Assembly: GCF_023078275.1 (NCBI RefSeq)
Contig: NC_062971.1
Span: 7,130,001-7,194,000 of the forward strand
Reading direction: 5' to 3'
Length of the DNA: 64,000 nt
DNA from: Leguminivora glycinivorella
Lineage: Eukaryota; Arthropoda; Insecta; Lepidoptera; Tortricidae
Under the pieces are notes generated by a model. It saw nothing but the letters and a program-made list of their open reading frames with translations, ran no database searches and was not told where the DNA came from. The translations under genes were made by a program, and so were the position numbers. Below, one piece after another: positions 45,395 through 57,500 of this stretch (positions within the stretch are counted from its first letter, which is position 1; every line of letters begins with the position of its first letter).

Positions 45395-45428
<34 letters not shown>

Positions 45429-45429
45429 T

Positions 45430-45460
<31 letters not shown>

Positions 45461-45523
45461 GGACAGACAGACAGACACGTCAAACTTATAACACCCGTAA
45501 TTTTTTCGTCGGGGGTTGAAAAA
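45222..45523 (-). repeat. CAGA-family repeat, minus orientation
   Basis: TAACCTAACCACAAAATTAA...CGACATAGTAAACCGATTTT...a long (CAGA)n run (about 45383-45476)...GTCGGGGGTT. The longest microsatellite in the family here apart from 61990-62252. Confidence 0.82.
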
Positions 45524-45840
45524 TGAACATTTATAATAAAAGTTGACCTCAAGTCTGACCTGAATTAGGTACCTATTAACACTTTAGCTTACTACAAAAA
45601 TAAAACCACTTTTTTAAAAAGCGTGAATAAATCATTCTAAATACCAATTTAGAAACTGTTTAACATTTTAATATCTAAAATATGAAAAAAAACTTTTGAA
45701 GCTTGTAATTTTTCGGCCGCAAACTTGAACACGCTTTGCATACAGGAGTAGACCTTGCATCGAAAACTTATTTAGTGCCTCAGTTTTGAAGCTATTGTAA
45801 TAAATAAGCAATTTCATCATGTTTTATAAACTTTATTAAT

Positions 45841-46144
45841 CCTCCTTGCGTTATCCCGGCATGGGAGCCTGGGGTCCGCTGTGACAACTAATCCCAAGAT
45901 TTGGCATAGGCACTAGTTTTACTAAAGCGACTGCCATCTAACCTTCCAACCCAAAGGGTAACTAGGCCTTATTGGAATTAGTCCGGTTTCCTCACGATGT
46001 TTTCCTTCACCGAAAAGCGACTGGGAAAAATCAAATGACATTTCGCACATAAGTTCAGAAAACTCATTGGTACGAGCCGGCATTCGAACCCGCGACCGCC
46101 GGATTGAAAGTCGCACGCTCTTACCGCTAGGCCACCAGCGCTTA
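45841..46144 (-). mobile_element. tRNA-derived SINE (family 2) with target duplication
   Basis: A 15-bp duplication ATAAACT(T/C)TATTAAT flanks it (45826-45840, 46145-46159, one mismatch). The head at the right end has GCGCTGGTGGCCTAGCGGTA (box A) and GGGTTCGAATGCC (box B). Lacks a short internal block present in the 10827 copy. Confidence 0.9.
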
Positions 46145-46303
46145 ATAAACTCTATTAATAATATTATATAGTTATTCGCAATTTACTTTAGAGTAAAACG
46201 TAGTTTCAAATTAATCAATCTTTTTAGCTGATTTTTACTTATCCTTTAAGAATAAGATATTTTCTTGACAGAATTTAATTTGAATTGATGTTGTATTTTG
46301 TAC

Positions 46304-46406
46304 TAAAATCATCATCATCATTAGCCTGCCCTTATCACATTCAGGGTCAGCGCAGCATGTCTTCCGCCTCCATACCTCCCTATCGTCCGTCATCTCATCA
46401 TTGTAG
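46304..46406 (-). pseudogene. RTE-type LINE 3' end with (GAT)n tail, minus strand
   Basis: The minus strand has GAAGACATGCTGCGCTGACC, then GTGATAAGGGCAGG and (GAT)n. TAAAATCATCA occurs at 46304-46314 and 46407-46417, a probable target duplication. Confidence 0.6.
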
Positions 46407-46532
46407 TAAAATCATCACTGTAAAACATAACAAAAATTTTGTGGTGTTTATTATAAACGAAAAAAATCTGATGACTCATAAGATGTAACTAACGTAATAT
46501 GAAAAGTACTGAATGTATGTTTATTTTTATAA

Positions 46533-46746
46533 ATTAGACTTATATTGACCGGGATATAGATATTGATTACCTTTTTGATTTTTGTCGGGCTCCCGATATT
46601 TCGACGCAGTTGCATGCATCATGATCACGAAATTTTCCGAATGGTTTCCCGTGATCCTGATACATGCAACTGCGTCGAAATATCGGGAGCCCGACAAAAA
46701 TCAAAGAGGTAATCACGATCTATATCCCGGTTGATATAAGTCTAAT
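46533..46746. mobile_element. Inverted-repeat element, about 95-bp arms
   Basis: ATTAGACTTATATTGACCGG at left and its near-complement at right. The inner arms TTTTTGTCGGGCTCCCGATA and TTTCGACGCAGTTGCATG match exactly. 214 bp with a short spacer, non-coding. No target duplication identified. Confidence 0.78.
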
Positions 46747-46986
46747 AAAATAATCGTGAATCATTCAAAACTCTTATTTTTATAAATGTTGCCTTTCCTT
46801 GATATACATAATATGTGCATATAATGTGTATTACTCTAAATACTCATATACTGACTGTACATCCACACTAACATTTTTTACACCCGCCTTTAAATCTATA
46901 TGCAAATCGCGTAAATCTATAAACATACAGTTTCCAACAGTAGCTCCTTAGAGTATCCCGCTGCTTCTATTTACATCCAGTAAGTA

Positions 46987-47075
46987 CAATCGAGTTCACA
47001 AATATGTGAACATTTTTTCACCTTATTTTAACCAATTAAGGTGAAAAAATGTACACATATTTATGAACTGGACTG
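46987..47075. mobile_element. TA-flanked hairpin MITE, 89 bp
   Basis: TA at 46985-46986 and 47076-47077. CAATCGAGTTCACAAATATG...TTTTTTCACCTTA pairs imperfectly with TAAGGTGAAAAAATG...TGAACTGGACTG. Confidence 0.72.
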
Positions 47076-47696
47076 TACGAGTACAAAAGGCGTAAATAAC
47101 AATTTTATTCTTTAGGATTCGCTGTAAAAAAGGAAAGGAAAACGGGGTTAAACAATCCTTGTGTGGGCGAGAACGAAAGTAACGAGAAAATAGGTAACTG
47201 TGTTTTTTCCGGACTATTTCAAAAGCCTCAATTGGGTACTCAGGTTTTTAGCTTAGAATAAAGAATAGGTTTCTTAAATTACTTAACACAACAATACATG
47301 TTCCCCACTAAAGTGTACATTAGGATTGTTGGTCCTATTAACTTACACTTGTGTACACATTTACAGTAAATAATTTATTTAGGAAAGTCTCTATATATAA
47401 TATTAGCTTCACTTGGGGACAATACCTACTTTCAGCACGAAGGCACAAATACACTTGTATGATCCTATAACAGTTCTGTTTCCTTTTACTTGTCACACCC
47501 ACAAGATATTATTAAATATCTTCGATGACATATTATGTAGGTAAGTACAATATTTGTTTTCAATTGAAAATTCCATAATTCAATACATAAAGCATCGACA
47601 CCATTTTGCAGAGGACCTAAAACTAAGAATAGACTAGAAGCAAAATATCCCACGACACATGTGGACAGTATGTGTCATGGGATATCGCTAAATCGC

Positions 47697-47854
47697 CAGG
47701 CCCCGTAGCCGAATGGCATTTCTCCGACGCCAAACGAAAGCGATACGCCGCTGGCTCTGTCGCGCCAATACGCAAGCGCGATAGAGATAGATATCTACTA
47801 GCGCTTCGTTTCGTGAGCGTTTCGTGAGCGATTGTGCCATTCGGCTAGCCACCC
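47697..47854 (-). repeat. Family G palindromic repeat
   Basis: Almost identical to 29408-29575, including GATATCTACTAGCGCTTCGT and the doubled CGTTTCGTGAGCG. Confidence 0.82.
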
Positions 47855-48334
47855 AGATCAAGCTAAATCCAGCAACAAACGTACCGCCACGATATGTTGC
47901 CACTAGTGTATCCCGGGCTTAATATAGCTGTCCCAGTGTAGATCGATTTGAAAGCTGAATCAAGCGAAGAGTTCAAGTAAGCATATTTCCGACGGGTACT
48001 TGCTTGAACTTGCACACAACTGACTTGAGTAACAGGAGCTGTCTGTATAATAATATCGCGTAATTTACTTTCAGAACATACTTTTAATCCACGAACAAGT
48101 TGAGATAACGTTATTTTTAAAAATAATCAAAACTTAGTATTTATAAAATCAGTATCCTACATCTTGTGTCAAAAAAAACATGAAAAAAAAAGGAGCGATT
48201 ATTTCCGAAAATATGAGTGCTAAAATAGCTCCCGACACGTTGTCATTTTGCCTCTACGATGCATTTTCGTTACATACGGGAAATCCATGTTAACGGCTAC
48301 GACGTAGTGCTACGTCCGTAGGTCAGCGGTATTT

Positions 48335-48455
48335 TTTTTAAATATAAATGGGCTTACTCTTGGCCACAGATTAGCCAAAGGCAAAGACGTGGCCTGCGAT
48401 GGAGCGAGCTCGCCTAGAAGATGCCTGTTCACTCTTGATTTGAAGATTGCCGGGT
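48335..48455 (-). pseudogene. LINE polyprotein C-terminal fragment
   Basis: The minus strand reads [20 protein letters not shown], then a stop. Matches 28835-28995 in both protein and 3' UTR (ATGGGCTTACTCTTGGCCAC). Truncated just upstream. Confidence 0.62.
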
Positions 48456-48459
48456 ATTT

Positions 48460-49290
48460 TAATAATTTTCTGATTGTTCTGAGCTTTGTCATAAAAATAA
48501 AAGTAAATTATGAACATCAGCTCCCGGTTCCAAGCTGTCGCCTCCAGCAGTCATGTCGTTGCTATTTAATTAGTGCTCTTTGCGCTCAACGCTCGCTCCG
48601 TGACCATTGTGCTAACTTCTCGGAACGCCAGCAATACTAATCGAAAATCTAACTATCTGATATTTTGTTCCGCCGTCATTCATACTTGATTTCAATCAAC
48701 CTTCAGACAATGAAAAACCAGGGGGCCTATTTTTGAATGTCGACCATTAGATTTCGTGAATTTCATTGAATAAAAAAAACTTTAAACTGTTTATTTCAAA
48801 TTAGTAATATTATAGTTTCTTAAACCTAGTAGTAATCTTTAAAATCTAAGATTGTAGTAATTAGTGAATGATATCCTCACTATTAGAGATTTAAATTCTA
48901 CTAACAGAATAGAAAACGAGTAGTCATTATAGCATTTCATCGTTATCCACAGGCTTTCTAACGGCGAATTCGTGCGTTCCAAATTCAAAAATCGGTCCCT
49001 TCATCTCAATCCCCATCCCATTATAAAAATTTATTCTTGTACAAAGTTTATGTTTTTTCTAACCTGTTAGCACCGACTTGCCTATCGCCCATAAACAATT
49101 ACACACTCTTGAGGAAGAATAGAGACTAGAAAATTTTGATGTGACGAAAATCTTCTTCACCATTTGAAGTGTAGGTAGATCGCGGGACTAAAAATAAGTA
49201 CCAAGTACCAAGGAATGATGAGAATATGTATAAATTGTGCAATGGGACTAATTTTGCAAGCCTAAGCGATGTTGAAAATTAACAAGTACT
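48460..49290. other. Gene-less stretch
   Basis: No recognised gene or bounded element. Confidence 0.4.
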
Positions 49291-50117
49291 TAAGGTGACG
49301 AACCCAATCATGGACAGTTTAAGAAAAAAATTCGCCAGTTTTTGATATTTCACTGATAAATGTAAAAATTCTACCGCCAAGCGTGTTAAATCTTGAATGT
49401 CCTATCCTTCTTCTACATTTCAAGCGTATTGCAGAACAGATACTCCTATTGGTTTCTTCATAGTTAACAAATTAAAACTAGGTGTTTTTTCTCCAATTAT
49501 GGACGGCAGTTCTCCAGTAATGGATCCCCCATTATGGACAGTGAAATAAGTTTAAAATTTTACTTTTAAAGCCAACTGATACGCAATGAGTCAATTTTAT
49601 ACACCATAAATACAATTAGTTTGGGTTATTTTAACATAGGATTGTTTCTTGTAAATTTTGGTTTTGTAAATTGTTCCTTGTCCATCATAGGAGGTAGGCA
49701 GTTTTTCGGGTCCAGTAATGGACACTTGCAAAATAACATCATTTCTTTATATCTTTGGAGCAACAAACTAGTATGTTTTATACCTTATCTCATGCTTAAT
49801 GCAGTAAGTAAAACGCATTCAAGATTACACCGTGCGTTATTTTTTTATTATTTTATACATGAACTCATCTCTCTTAGCAACATTACTAAGAATTCGTCTT
49901 GATATTTTTTTCAGTAAACTGGTGAATTTTATCTTGTCTCCAAATCCTTCAGAAATAACCGAATTAATTGAAACTTCAAAATTAAACAGCTCTACAACTC
50001 TAGTTTATAGTACATAGCCGTCAGTTTTTAGAAACGTATTTTAGATACTTATTTTTAAGGATTTGTGTTTTTTTGTCCATAATGGCATCACCGTCCATTA
50101 TGGGGTATTTTACCTTA
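49291..50117. mobile_element. Candidate DNA element with repeated CCATTATGGAC
   Basis: Ends TAAGGTGACGAACCCAATCA and, inverted, TAAGGTAAAATACCCCATAA are similar. Variants of CCA(A/T)TAATGGAC or its complement recur at about 49303, 49492, 49513, 49529, 49679, 49709, 50074 and 50092. The AT-rich interior has no recognised transposase. Class unknown. The repeated word may be a protein-binding site (inference). Confidence 0.5.
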
Positions 50118-50208
50118 TGTGGAGTTCAAAATTGGAGTAAGTAAGATATTAGGGATACCTAATTTGTTTGAAATTCGTCCAATGTCCAATAAAGAAAACT
50201 AACTGTTA

Positions 50209-50385
50209 TCCATACTAATATTATAAATGGGAAAGTGTGTGTGTCTGTTTGTTTGTCCGTCTTTCACGTCTAAACGGATCGACGAATTGATGTGATTTTT
50301 TAAGTGGAGATAGCTGATGCGATGGAGAGTGACATAGGCTACTTTGTCTCTTTCTAACGCGAGCGAAGCCGCGGGAAAAAGCTAG
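50209..50385 (+). mobile_element. Helitron-like element, copy 2
   Basis: TCCATACTAATATTATAAAT to AAAAAGCTAG between host A and T. Same length (177 bp) as the copy at 8297-8473, so both are near the family consensus. Confidence 0.76.
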
Positions 50386-50461
50386 TAGTAGTAGTAGTTC
50401 GCCTTTGTACTTATAATAAGCTCTTTTTCCTGTGTGTTGTATTATTTTCTGGTACAATAAT

Positions 50462-50900
50462 AGTTATTTGTTATACAAGGGGGCAAAGTTGTATTTTAAC
50501 GCCGAGTGTGGAATTGAAAAACGAGCAAGTGAAAGGATTCTATAGTTGAACCACGAGCGAAGCGAGTGGTTCAAGAATAGAATCCTGAACTTGCGAGTTT
50601 TTTAACACACGAGAAGTAAAATACATTTGCACCCGAGTGTAACACAAAACTTTTCCCCTCACTATAGCGAGGAAACCACAACGCAAAAAATGCGTTTAAT
50701 CACTGCTTCCAGTAGTTCCACAGGTGGTAAGTCATCTTTATTACGAGATTCACCAACTTTTATCAATTTTAAAGCAGTTATTTTGACTTTATTCAAGGTC
50801 AAATTACTTTACCCACTAGTGGATAAAATGCGTTTTTACCCGCTGGTATTAAAGGACAAAACACGTGTTTCCGAGCTAGTGAGGGGAAAAGTGTTTTACT
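50462..50900 (+). repeat. Dispersed repeat with hairpin core
   Basis: ACAAGGGGGCAAAGTTGTAT, CGCCGAGTGTGGAATTGAAA. GATTCTATAGTTGAACCAC is complementary to GTGGTTCAAGAATAGAATC. Family as in 22521-22730 and 26373-26560. A (TAC)n run follows at 50896-50915. Confidence 0.58.
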
Positions 50901-51523
50901 ACTACTACTACTATATATATATGTATATTCAAGTGCTTCTTCCGATTTCTGTATAGTCCATTTCAAATACGAAGGCCCGATTGCACTTGAGACGGTCAAT
51001 TAGCGTTAACAATAGGATTAGTGATAACAAAAGATACCTGATTGCACCGACAAAAAGATTGCACCGACGCGTGCCAATTTGAAGTGGGCCTAATTAGATA
51101 AGAAAAGGCAAACATTATGAGCCCTATTGCTAAGTTTCGAGTGCCATCGGGCCATCGTATTTGAAATGGACTATACACAACAAAACAAAGCTATCTCCGG
51201 TTAAGACAAGACTATTACTGGTACATATACTTATGCATATTCAGAATAAACAGAACGTCAAGTTTATACGGATCCAATTTCGTGTACAAATCTATCCCGA
51301 TACGGAAATTGAAGTCATGTTCCGGTTCGACTAGGAATAAGTTTATGTAATAATATTTCACGCTGTATCCGCTGTAACGACAGCGTCACCCGCGTTGGAT
51401 GTTCAGGACAATCAACTATTAGGTGAGCTCAGTGAAATATAACACGTTTCAACCGTTGGTTTATTTACGCTGTCACCAATATCGTAGAATCCTAATAGAG
51501 ATAAATTTAAGTTAAAATACCTG

Positions 51524-51693
51524 CGTGCGTAGCTAAATGCACAAACGCTCACGAAACGCTCACGAAACGAAACGCTCGTAGATATCTACATATCTCTATC
51601 GCTCGTGGGTATTGGCGCGACAGAGCCAAATTACCTTTCGCGGCGTTTCGTTTTCGTTTCGCGTCGTAGAAATGCCATTCGGCTACGGGGCTA
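51524..51693 (+). repeat. Family G palindromic repeat
   Basis: GCGTGCGTAGCTAAATGCAC...doubled CTCACGAAACG...GCGTCGTAGAAATGCCATTC...GGCTACGGGGC. Confidence 0.8.
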
Positions 51694-51884
51694 GGACAAT
51701 CGACTGTTACGCGGGTGAGCTCAACGAGATGTAACACTTTTCAAATGTTGGTTTTCGGTGTCGCCAATATCGTATATAGAGATAAATCTATTAAGTTAGG
51801 TATTTTACCTGACCTCGCTCTTTTACCTAAGTACATTGTAAATATTGAGTTTTAGACAGATGTATCTAAGTACCTACAAAAACG

Positions 51885-52138
51885 CCTGCCGGCCTAACGC
51901 CGTGTCTTGCGTGGGCGACGGTCGCGCGACCGTCGCGTCTCATACTTCCATATCGATAAGGTTTGATTTCGTATGCGTCGCATCGCAGTCGTGCGACCAT
52001 CGCGCGACCGTCGCCCACGCAAGCCACGGCGTAACTGAAATGACAATCAAAACGCAGTCGGGCTCTGTAACACCAATATGGAAGAGCAATAGAGATCGGT
52101 ATTATTGTACGAGTTTGTGCATTTGGCTTCGTACCCTG
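51885..52138 (-). repeat. Family G-related repeat split by a GC-rich MITE
   Basis: GCCGGCCTAAC at left and ACTGAAATGACAATCAAAAC...GTGCATTTGGCTTCGTACCC at right. The left word continues into the right part in the undisturbed copy near 24460-24480. The insert is 51897-52032. Confidence 0.5.
51897..52032. mobile_element. GC-rich hairpin MITE
   Basis: GCCGTGTCTTGCGTGGGCGA/CGGTCGCGCGACC at left and the near-complement GGTCGC...GACCGTCGCCCACGC/AAGCCACGGC at right. About 136 bp with an AT-rich middle. Confidence 0.72.
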
Positions 52139-52194
52139 TTTCCCGTAGAAATTGGTAGGACACCACGGATTCCTAATTGCAAAACATGACATAC

Positions 52195-52424
52195 TATTTC
52201 TTTCGCTTTTCGTAACATTCCTCATAGACCACCGTATGTTTCGGGTGCTCTTGGTTCTTTCCCCAATGTTGCCAGTCATCCTTTCTCAATGTTTCCTTTA
52301 TCACATTGTTTCTACTTACACTTCTCAACGACCATATTTCCACTGCATTCACTTGGCTTTGGTGCTTACTTTCGCTAAGCATAATACGAGTACGTAAGTA
52401 TGGGCAGAGGCACCAACATCCCAA
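52195..52424 (-). pseudogene. RTE-type LINE fragment
   Basis: The minus strand reads MLSESKHQSQVNAVEIWSLR, then SVSRNNVIKE. This corresponds to the (V/M)xAVEMRxLR(x)...RxxNxxI(R/K)E segment C-terminal to RT in RTE-type pol. Neighbouring sequence is not recognisable. Confidence 0.5.
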
Positions 52425-52429
52425 GATAA

Positions 52430-54130
52430 AGAATAGATATACGTTTAACCCTACCTACCGCTAACCCTCTTTGGTCTCGGCCTACTGAATGAACAAAAGC
52501 ATGTCAACAAGTCATTCATTCACTCAAAATGGCGGCCGACTCAATCAAAGACCGGAATAGTCAAACAGCGGAGCGCGCGTTGACTTTAGCCGTGCTGTGT
52601 ATACGGAATGCGAAAATGCAATTGGCCAAGTTGTCAGGTTGTTTGTCATTATTACGTGATTGTTTATAATACCGTCGACACCATTTACTGACCTTTCGAA
52701 AACCTTATTGCAGCGCAGCGGTATTAAGGTACATTAGTACATATATGTCTTCGTCGGTATGACAGGTTGATATTCGTAGTCACATCACACGGCGTAACTG
52801 TCTCGTCGACACATCTGCCAATCACTCATAACTATGTCAATCACTATCTGACAAATGCAGGAATACTTGTAGCTTGTAGAGTCAGGTCAAACTAAGTTTG
52901 CAACTATTTTTAAAGCTTCGCCTCTACAAGTCAAAACATCATAATTTTATCGAAGCTTGAAGTTTAAAATGACATTTTGCATTGGTGACCTCTCAAAATC
53001 GTTGCTTAAAACTTATCTTGAATTGACTCTAACTTTGATTATGTTTTTATTTTAAGTAGGTATGTAAGCTTCTTCGAACGTTACTTTTTCGATATTGACA
53101 AAATTTTATTTAAATGTTCTAACTAATTCTAATTCTAAGAGTTTTTATAAATAATATTACTGAATCTGGACGTCGTAAAACAAGCTAAATAAAAGCTTTA
53201 TACGTTTTCTTTGACATTGTTAATTCCACTGTGTTTAGTTTTGTATTAGAAAAAATATCGAAATCGTTAACTTTGGAATGTTTACATAAAGACACCGGTT
53301 TCCCCGAATTTTTTGCTCCAGTTAACTTCAGCTAATACAATTTAATGTTAAGGTAAAACAAATTTCTATTTGTAGCCGTACCCAGAACTAGGGGCGTCCT
53401 AAAACGACGAACAAACGTTTGTTCCTAATTTGAAATGCAAAAGCACGTTACCGTTTAGAAGCGATTGAAATCGATCGGATAAAAGATTGTCACACAAGCG
53501 GATATAACGTTGTAATTTTATTTTAAGTGAATTTATTTTAAAAATAAGGCTATTTCTTTGGAACATGTAGAGTTGAATATTAAAGACTCGAAGACACTAT
53601 TAAACTCTCCTTGTATACTAGATAAAGACAGTTTAGGATTTCTTAAGTCGAGAAAATATTGTGTCAAAATTCTTTTGCTGTGGAAAAATGTTTGTAGTTA
53701 AGAACAAAGTACTTCAGCTTAGATTATAACAGAAAGTTTTCGTGAAAATTAGTAAGGTATTTCACAAATCAAACTTGTTTAAGCTAAATATCCATTGTTC
53801 ATCTCCACTTTACTCTAGCGCTCTTGTAACAACCAAACTTTGAAACCTAATACTTATTTTATTCCTATCTTAGACTCGTAGACTTCCATAATAAATTCTG
53901 ATTTTGACAGATTTCCAATTCTCTAAGAGCTGATGAACATAATTACAAAGTCAGTAGTAAAATAATAGTAATAAAGGATATAAAGTTAATTCCAAAGCTA
54001 CGTTTTGTGTGTCACACGCCTTAGCTTGAGGTTTTAGGACAGATTTTAGTTTGCAAATCGTTCTTGTTTGGTTCCCCATTTCGGAACCGCGTTTTACATA
54101 CAAGTAGGTTCCCCTACATACCTAGGTATA
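52430..54130. other. Gene-less stretch downstream of the UGT gene
   Basis: About 1.7 kb, AT-rich, with no recognised element or gene. Confidence 0.4.
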
Positions 54131-54133
54131 GAC

Positions 54134-54159
54134 TTTATTGATTCAATCTGTCTTTTATT
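54134..54159 (-). terminator. Two candidate polyadenylation signals of the UGT gene
   Basis: AATAAA occurs on the minus strand at 54159-54154 and 54139-54134, about 96 and 116 bases past the UGT stop codon. Either could define the 3' end; position and sequence are the only evidence. Confidence 0.5.
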
Positions 54160-54254
54160 TGCATATTTTTATTGTAAATATTTTTGAAATACGAGACAAT
54201 CTTAGGTAACTTAATTGCTGAACGCACGGAATAAAATTAAATTGAGTAACAATG

Positions 54255-54528
54255 TTAATGCTTACAGTTACATTTCTGCCGTATTCTTCTTAAGCACCAT
54301 CGAATACTGAAATAAAGTATTAGAACAATGACAATAATTACAAATAAGATTAACGCCGCTAGATCCAAGTACGCTTTCTGATACGAAGGTACCAGGAGTG
54401 CAGGGGATCGAAGGTATGTGGCCCCGCGAGTGATGACCACGTGCTCCACCCAGTGCACCAGCTCTTTGCCTGGAGACACGGGACGGTGGTGATACGTGCG
54501 AGACACTCGCTTCATGTTGTCCCGGTAC
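54255..54528 (-). CDS. UGT last exon with membrane anchor
   Basis: 274 bases: G completes K, then 90 codons YRDNMKRVSRTYHHRPVSPG...KCNCKH and TAA. HWVEHVVITRGATYLRSPAL is typical before the transmembrane helix. The tail after the helix is basic (RWCLRRIRQKCNCKH) but lacks the KKxx/KxKxx ER-return motif in the standard place. Confidence 0.95.
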
Positions 54529-57500
54529 CTAGAAATGGTAGAAAATGTAATAAGTGTGCTCTTATCTCATAAACTACTCATTATTAGGCAAAAGTGGTAA
54601 AGTACAGCGGCGGAGCAAATCTCGACTGGGGGACAAATGTAACTGGTCCATTTTTTCAATAGAGTGTCCACCGGTCATATATGGTAGGCGTGTTCAGTGA
54701 ATATATGTAGAACTCAACATCATAGTGTAATATTTGAAAAAATGGATTAGTTACAATTGCCCCCCAGTCGAGATTTGCCCCGCTGTATATCTCCAACATC
54801 TACAGAAAGAACTCATGCGTTGAATGGCGGTAGGAGATAGATACTGAAATAAGTTTCCGACATTTATAACCAGAGATCGGACGGATTTGCGACATTCTTA
54901 GTGACTTACATCATTTTAATGACTTTTAGTATGAGATGACGCACAAAAATCCGATCTCTGTTTATAACAGACGAACCGTCATGTCCGGCATAACTACTAT
55001 AACTAGTAACCCTATATGTGACACTGGCCAAATATATATATTTTAAAGGCAAGATGCTAAGGACTTACTTCCAATCTGTAAGCATCATTCTCAACGCATC
55101 CCTCAATTCTGACGCAAGCCCAGGGCCATTTTCCAGCTTGATAGCAATCTGTTTCTTAACAGCAGCTGCTGCATTACTGTATTGGTCACCAGCATGCGGT
55201 ATTGTTATCATAGGCACCCCGAAATGTATCGCTTCTATGAGGGACAGAAGACCCCCATGGGTGATGAAAACTTTTGTGTTTGGGTGGTCTAAAATTTAAG
55301 ATAAACATCACTTAATATTATAATGGTTTTCAACAGCCAACCAAATATCGATTGGTAGAGAAGGAAAATTCTCGAATGATTTTCTACGAAGCTCAAAAAC
55401 ACAAAATAATTATATAAATCCAAACGAATCACTTACTCAATATACTAATCTGAGGAGCCCATTGGAGCAAATGTACGTTTTTCGGAAGATTTTCCAAGCG
55501 TAAATCTAATTTCCATAAAACTGTTTGGTTTAAGCTTCTGAACAATTCTAAAATTTCCTTGCGTATTCCACCTTCCATGTTTTTTGCGGAGTTCGTCGTC
55601 CCGAAGCTAAAGTAAATAACACCTTGCGGTGACGCGTCCATAATGGATTGTAAATCCTGAAAATAACAATGCAAACGAATCAAAAATAAACTTGATAAAA
55701 CAGTGGTTGATAAAAACAGTTAAATTTTTTGATTTATTTCGCGAAATTCTTGCGTCAAATTCCATATAAAATGGTGGGTTAACCTGGGATTAACCCTCCT
55801 TTATCGGCGGTGCAAGTGATAGTCATCTTGAATCTTAAACATCTCTATCGCTTTTTTGTTCAGATGAGACAGAGCCAGGGTACATAGCGAAATGCACAAA
55901 CGCTTACAATTATATCGCTATCGTAGACGCGACAAAGCGTGCTGTGTTTCTATTGGCGTCTAGCGTCATCGATTGTCATTTCGGCAAGGCCGGCAGTATG
56001 CCACGGAGCATCAACATACTTGAATAGGCACAGTCAATATAGACCGACCAATAAGTTACATACCACATCTAAATCCTCTACCGGCAATTTGATGTGGTAA
56101 CCAGCTATCTCCTTCACACTCGGGGGCAGCCTCCACGGCGTCGCGACAGACGGATGTGTGTTCACCAACATCATCGAGTAGTTGTTCGGTATTTCTGTGT
56201 AAGGCAGCAGATCTCTTCCCGTCATCATGGCAGCGGATTTGAAGATGGTGTCGTAGATTTCTAGTTCTAGAGGATGGATTTTGTGTCTGAAACATATTTA
56301 ACGTTTAGTACCTTTTAATTGATATGGCTCCCATTAAATTAAATCGTTCCGGAATTGTGCGCCGAAGTCGTTAAATGTTAAGGCGCCGAAATTGCACTCA
56401 AACGGCCTAACCAATTTGACAATCGTTGACGTTACCTGACAATCGAAACGCAGTCTGTCGCGTTACTACAGAAGCATGATATGGAAAGGTAGCAACGATG
56501 CACTTACGAAGTGTAAGCGATTGAAACGTTGCGTTGGCTAGGTACCCTGGTCATAAATAGTCACTATCAATCAAATTTAGATACGTCTGTCGATCAACAT
56601 TTTTTACGTCTTTAACCGCCTGACCTGAACATAACTGATTGTAATGAAATTTCCAAGCACATTGATGTTTATTTACTTTATTTAATGTTGCTGAAAAGTA
56701 CCGTAATGAAAATCATCGGCATGGAAATCAATTATTAGACGACCGGTCTGGCTCAGTCGGTAGTGACCCTGCCTGCTAAGCCGCGGTCCTGGGTTCGAAT
56801 CCCGGTAAGGGCATTTATTTGTGTGATGAGCATCAGATATTTTTATATTAAAGGAAAAATTAATTTAGTATGGGTTAGCACATTGTTACTGGTGAATTCT
56901 CAATGTAACTTGATACTCCAGTGCCGTTACAAGATGTAATAGTCTGTCGGTAGATGGCGCTAGACGTCACCCCAAGACGTATGTACAAAAGGAAAGGCAT
57001 GGAAAGATTTGCGAAGTCCGGCGTGGCTTCCGTAGCTCAATTGGTAAGAGCATTGCACGGATTGCAAAAAGGATGCGGGTTCAAGTCCCGCCGGAAGCGT
57101 AAATTTTTCCATTTTTTCCTTTAATATAAAAATGTTTAGAATCGTTAGCAGACGTTTCTGCTTAATAAAAATTAATTCATCAGATATTTGTTCCTGAGTC
57201 ATGGATGTTTCCTATGTATATAAGTATATATTTATCTATTTAAGTATGTATATCGTCGCTTAGCACCCATAGTACGAGCCATGCTTAGTTTGGAGCTAAG
57301 TTGATCTGTGTAAGGTGTCCCCAACCAACTAAAACCAAAAATTTTGGCTCAGTGATCCAAAGTAAATCTTGGCCTCCGAAACGAGAGATCGCCACCTGTC
57401 CCGATCCTGCGCAGCCTCTTGCCAGTCACTGACTTGAAGCCGACCCAGATCCGCCACCACACTGTCCTCCCAGCGGTACCTGTCCCCAATATTTATTTAT

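Noticed and set aside
45295..45552. Open frames translating to long VCLSVCLSVC runs (also 61608-61814, 62033-62236, 58507-58869)
   Set aside because: They are produced by (CAGA)n/(CTGT)n microsatellite inside a dispersed repeat, have no start context or neighbouring coding sequence, and vary with unit number.
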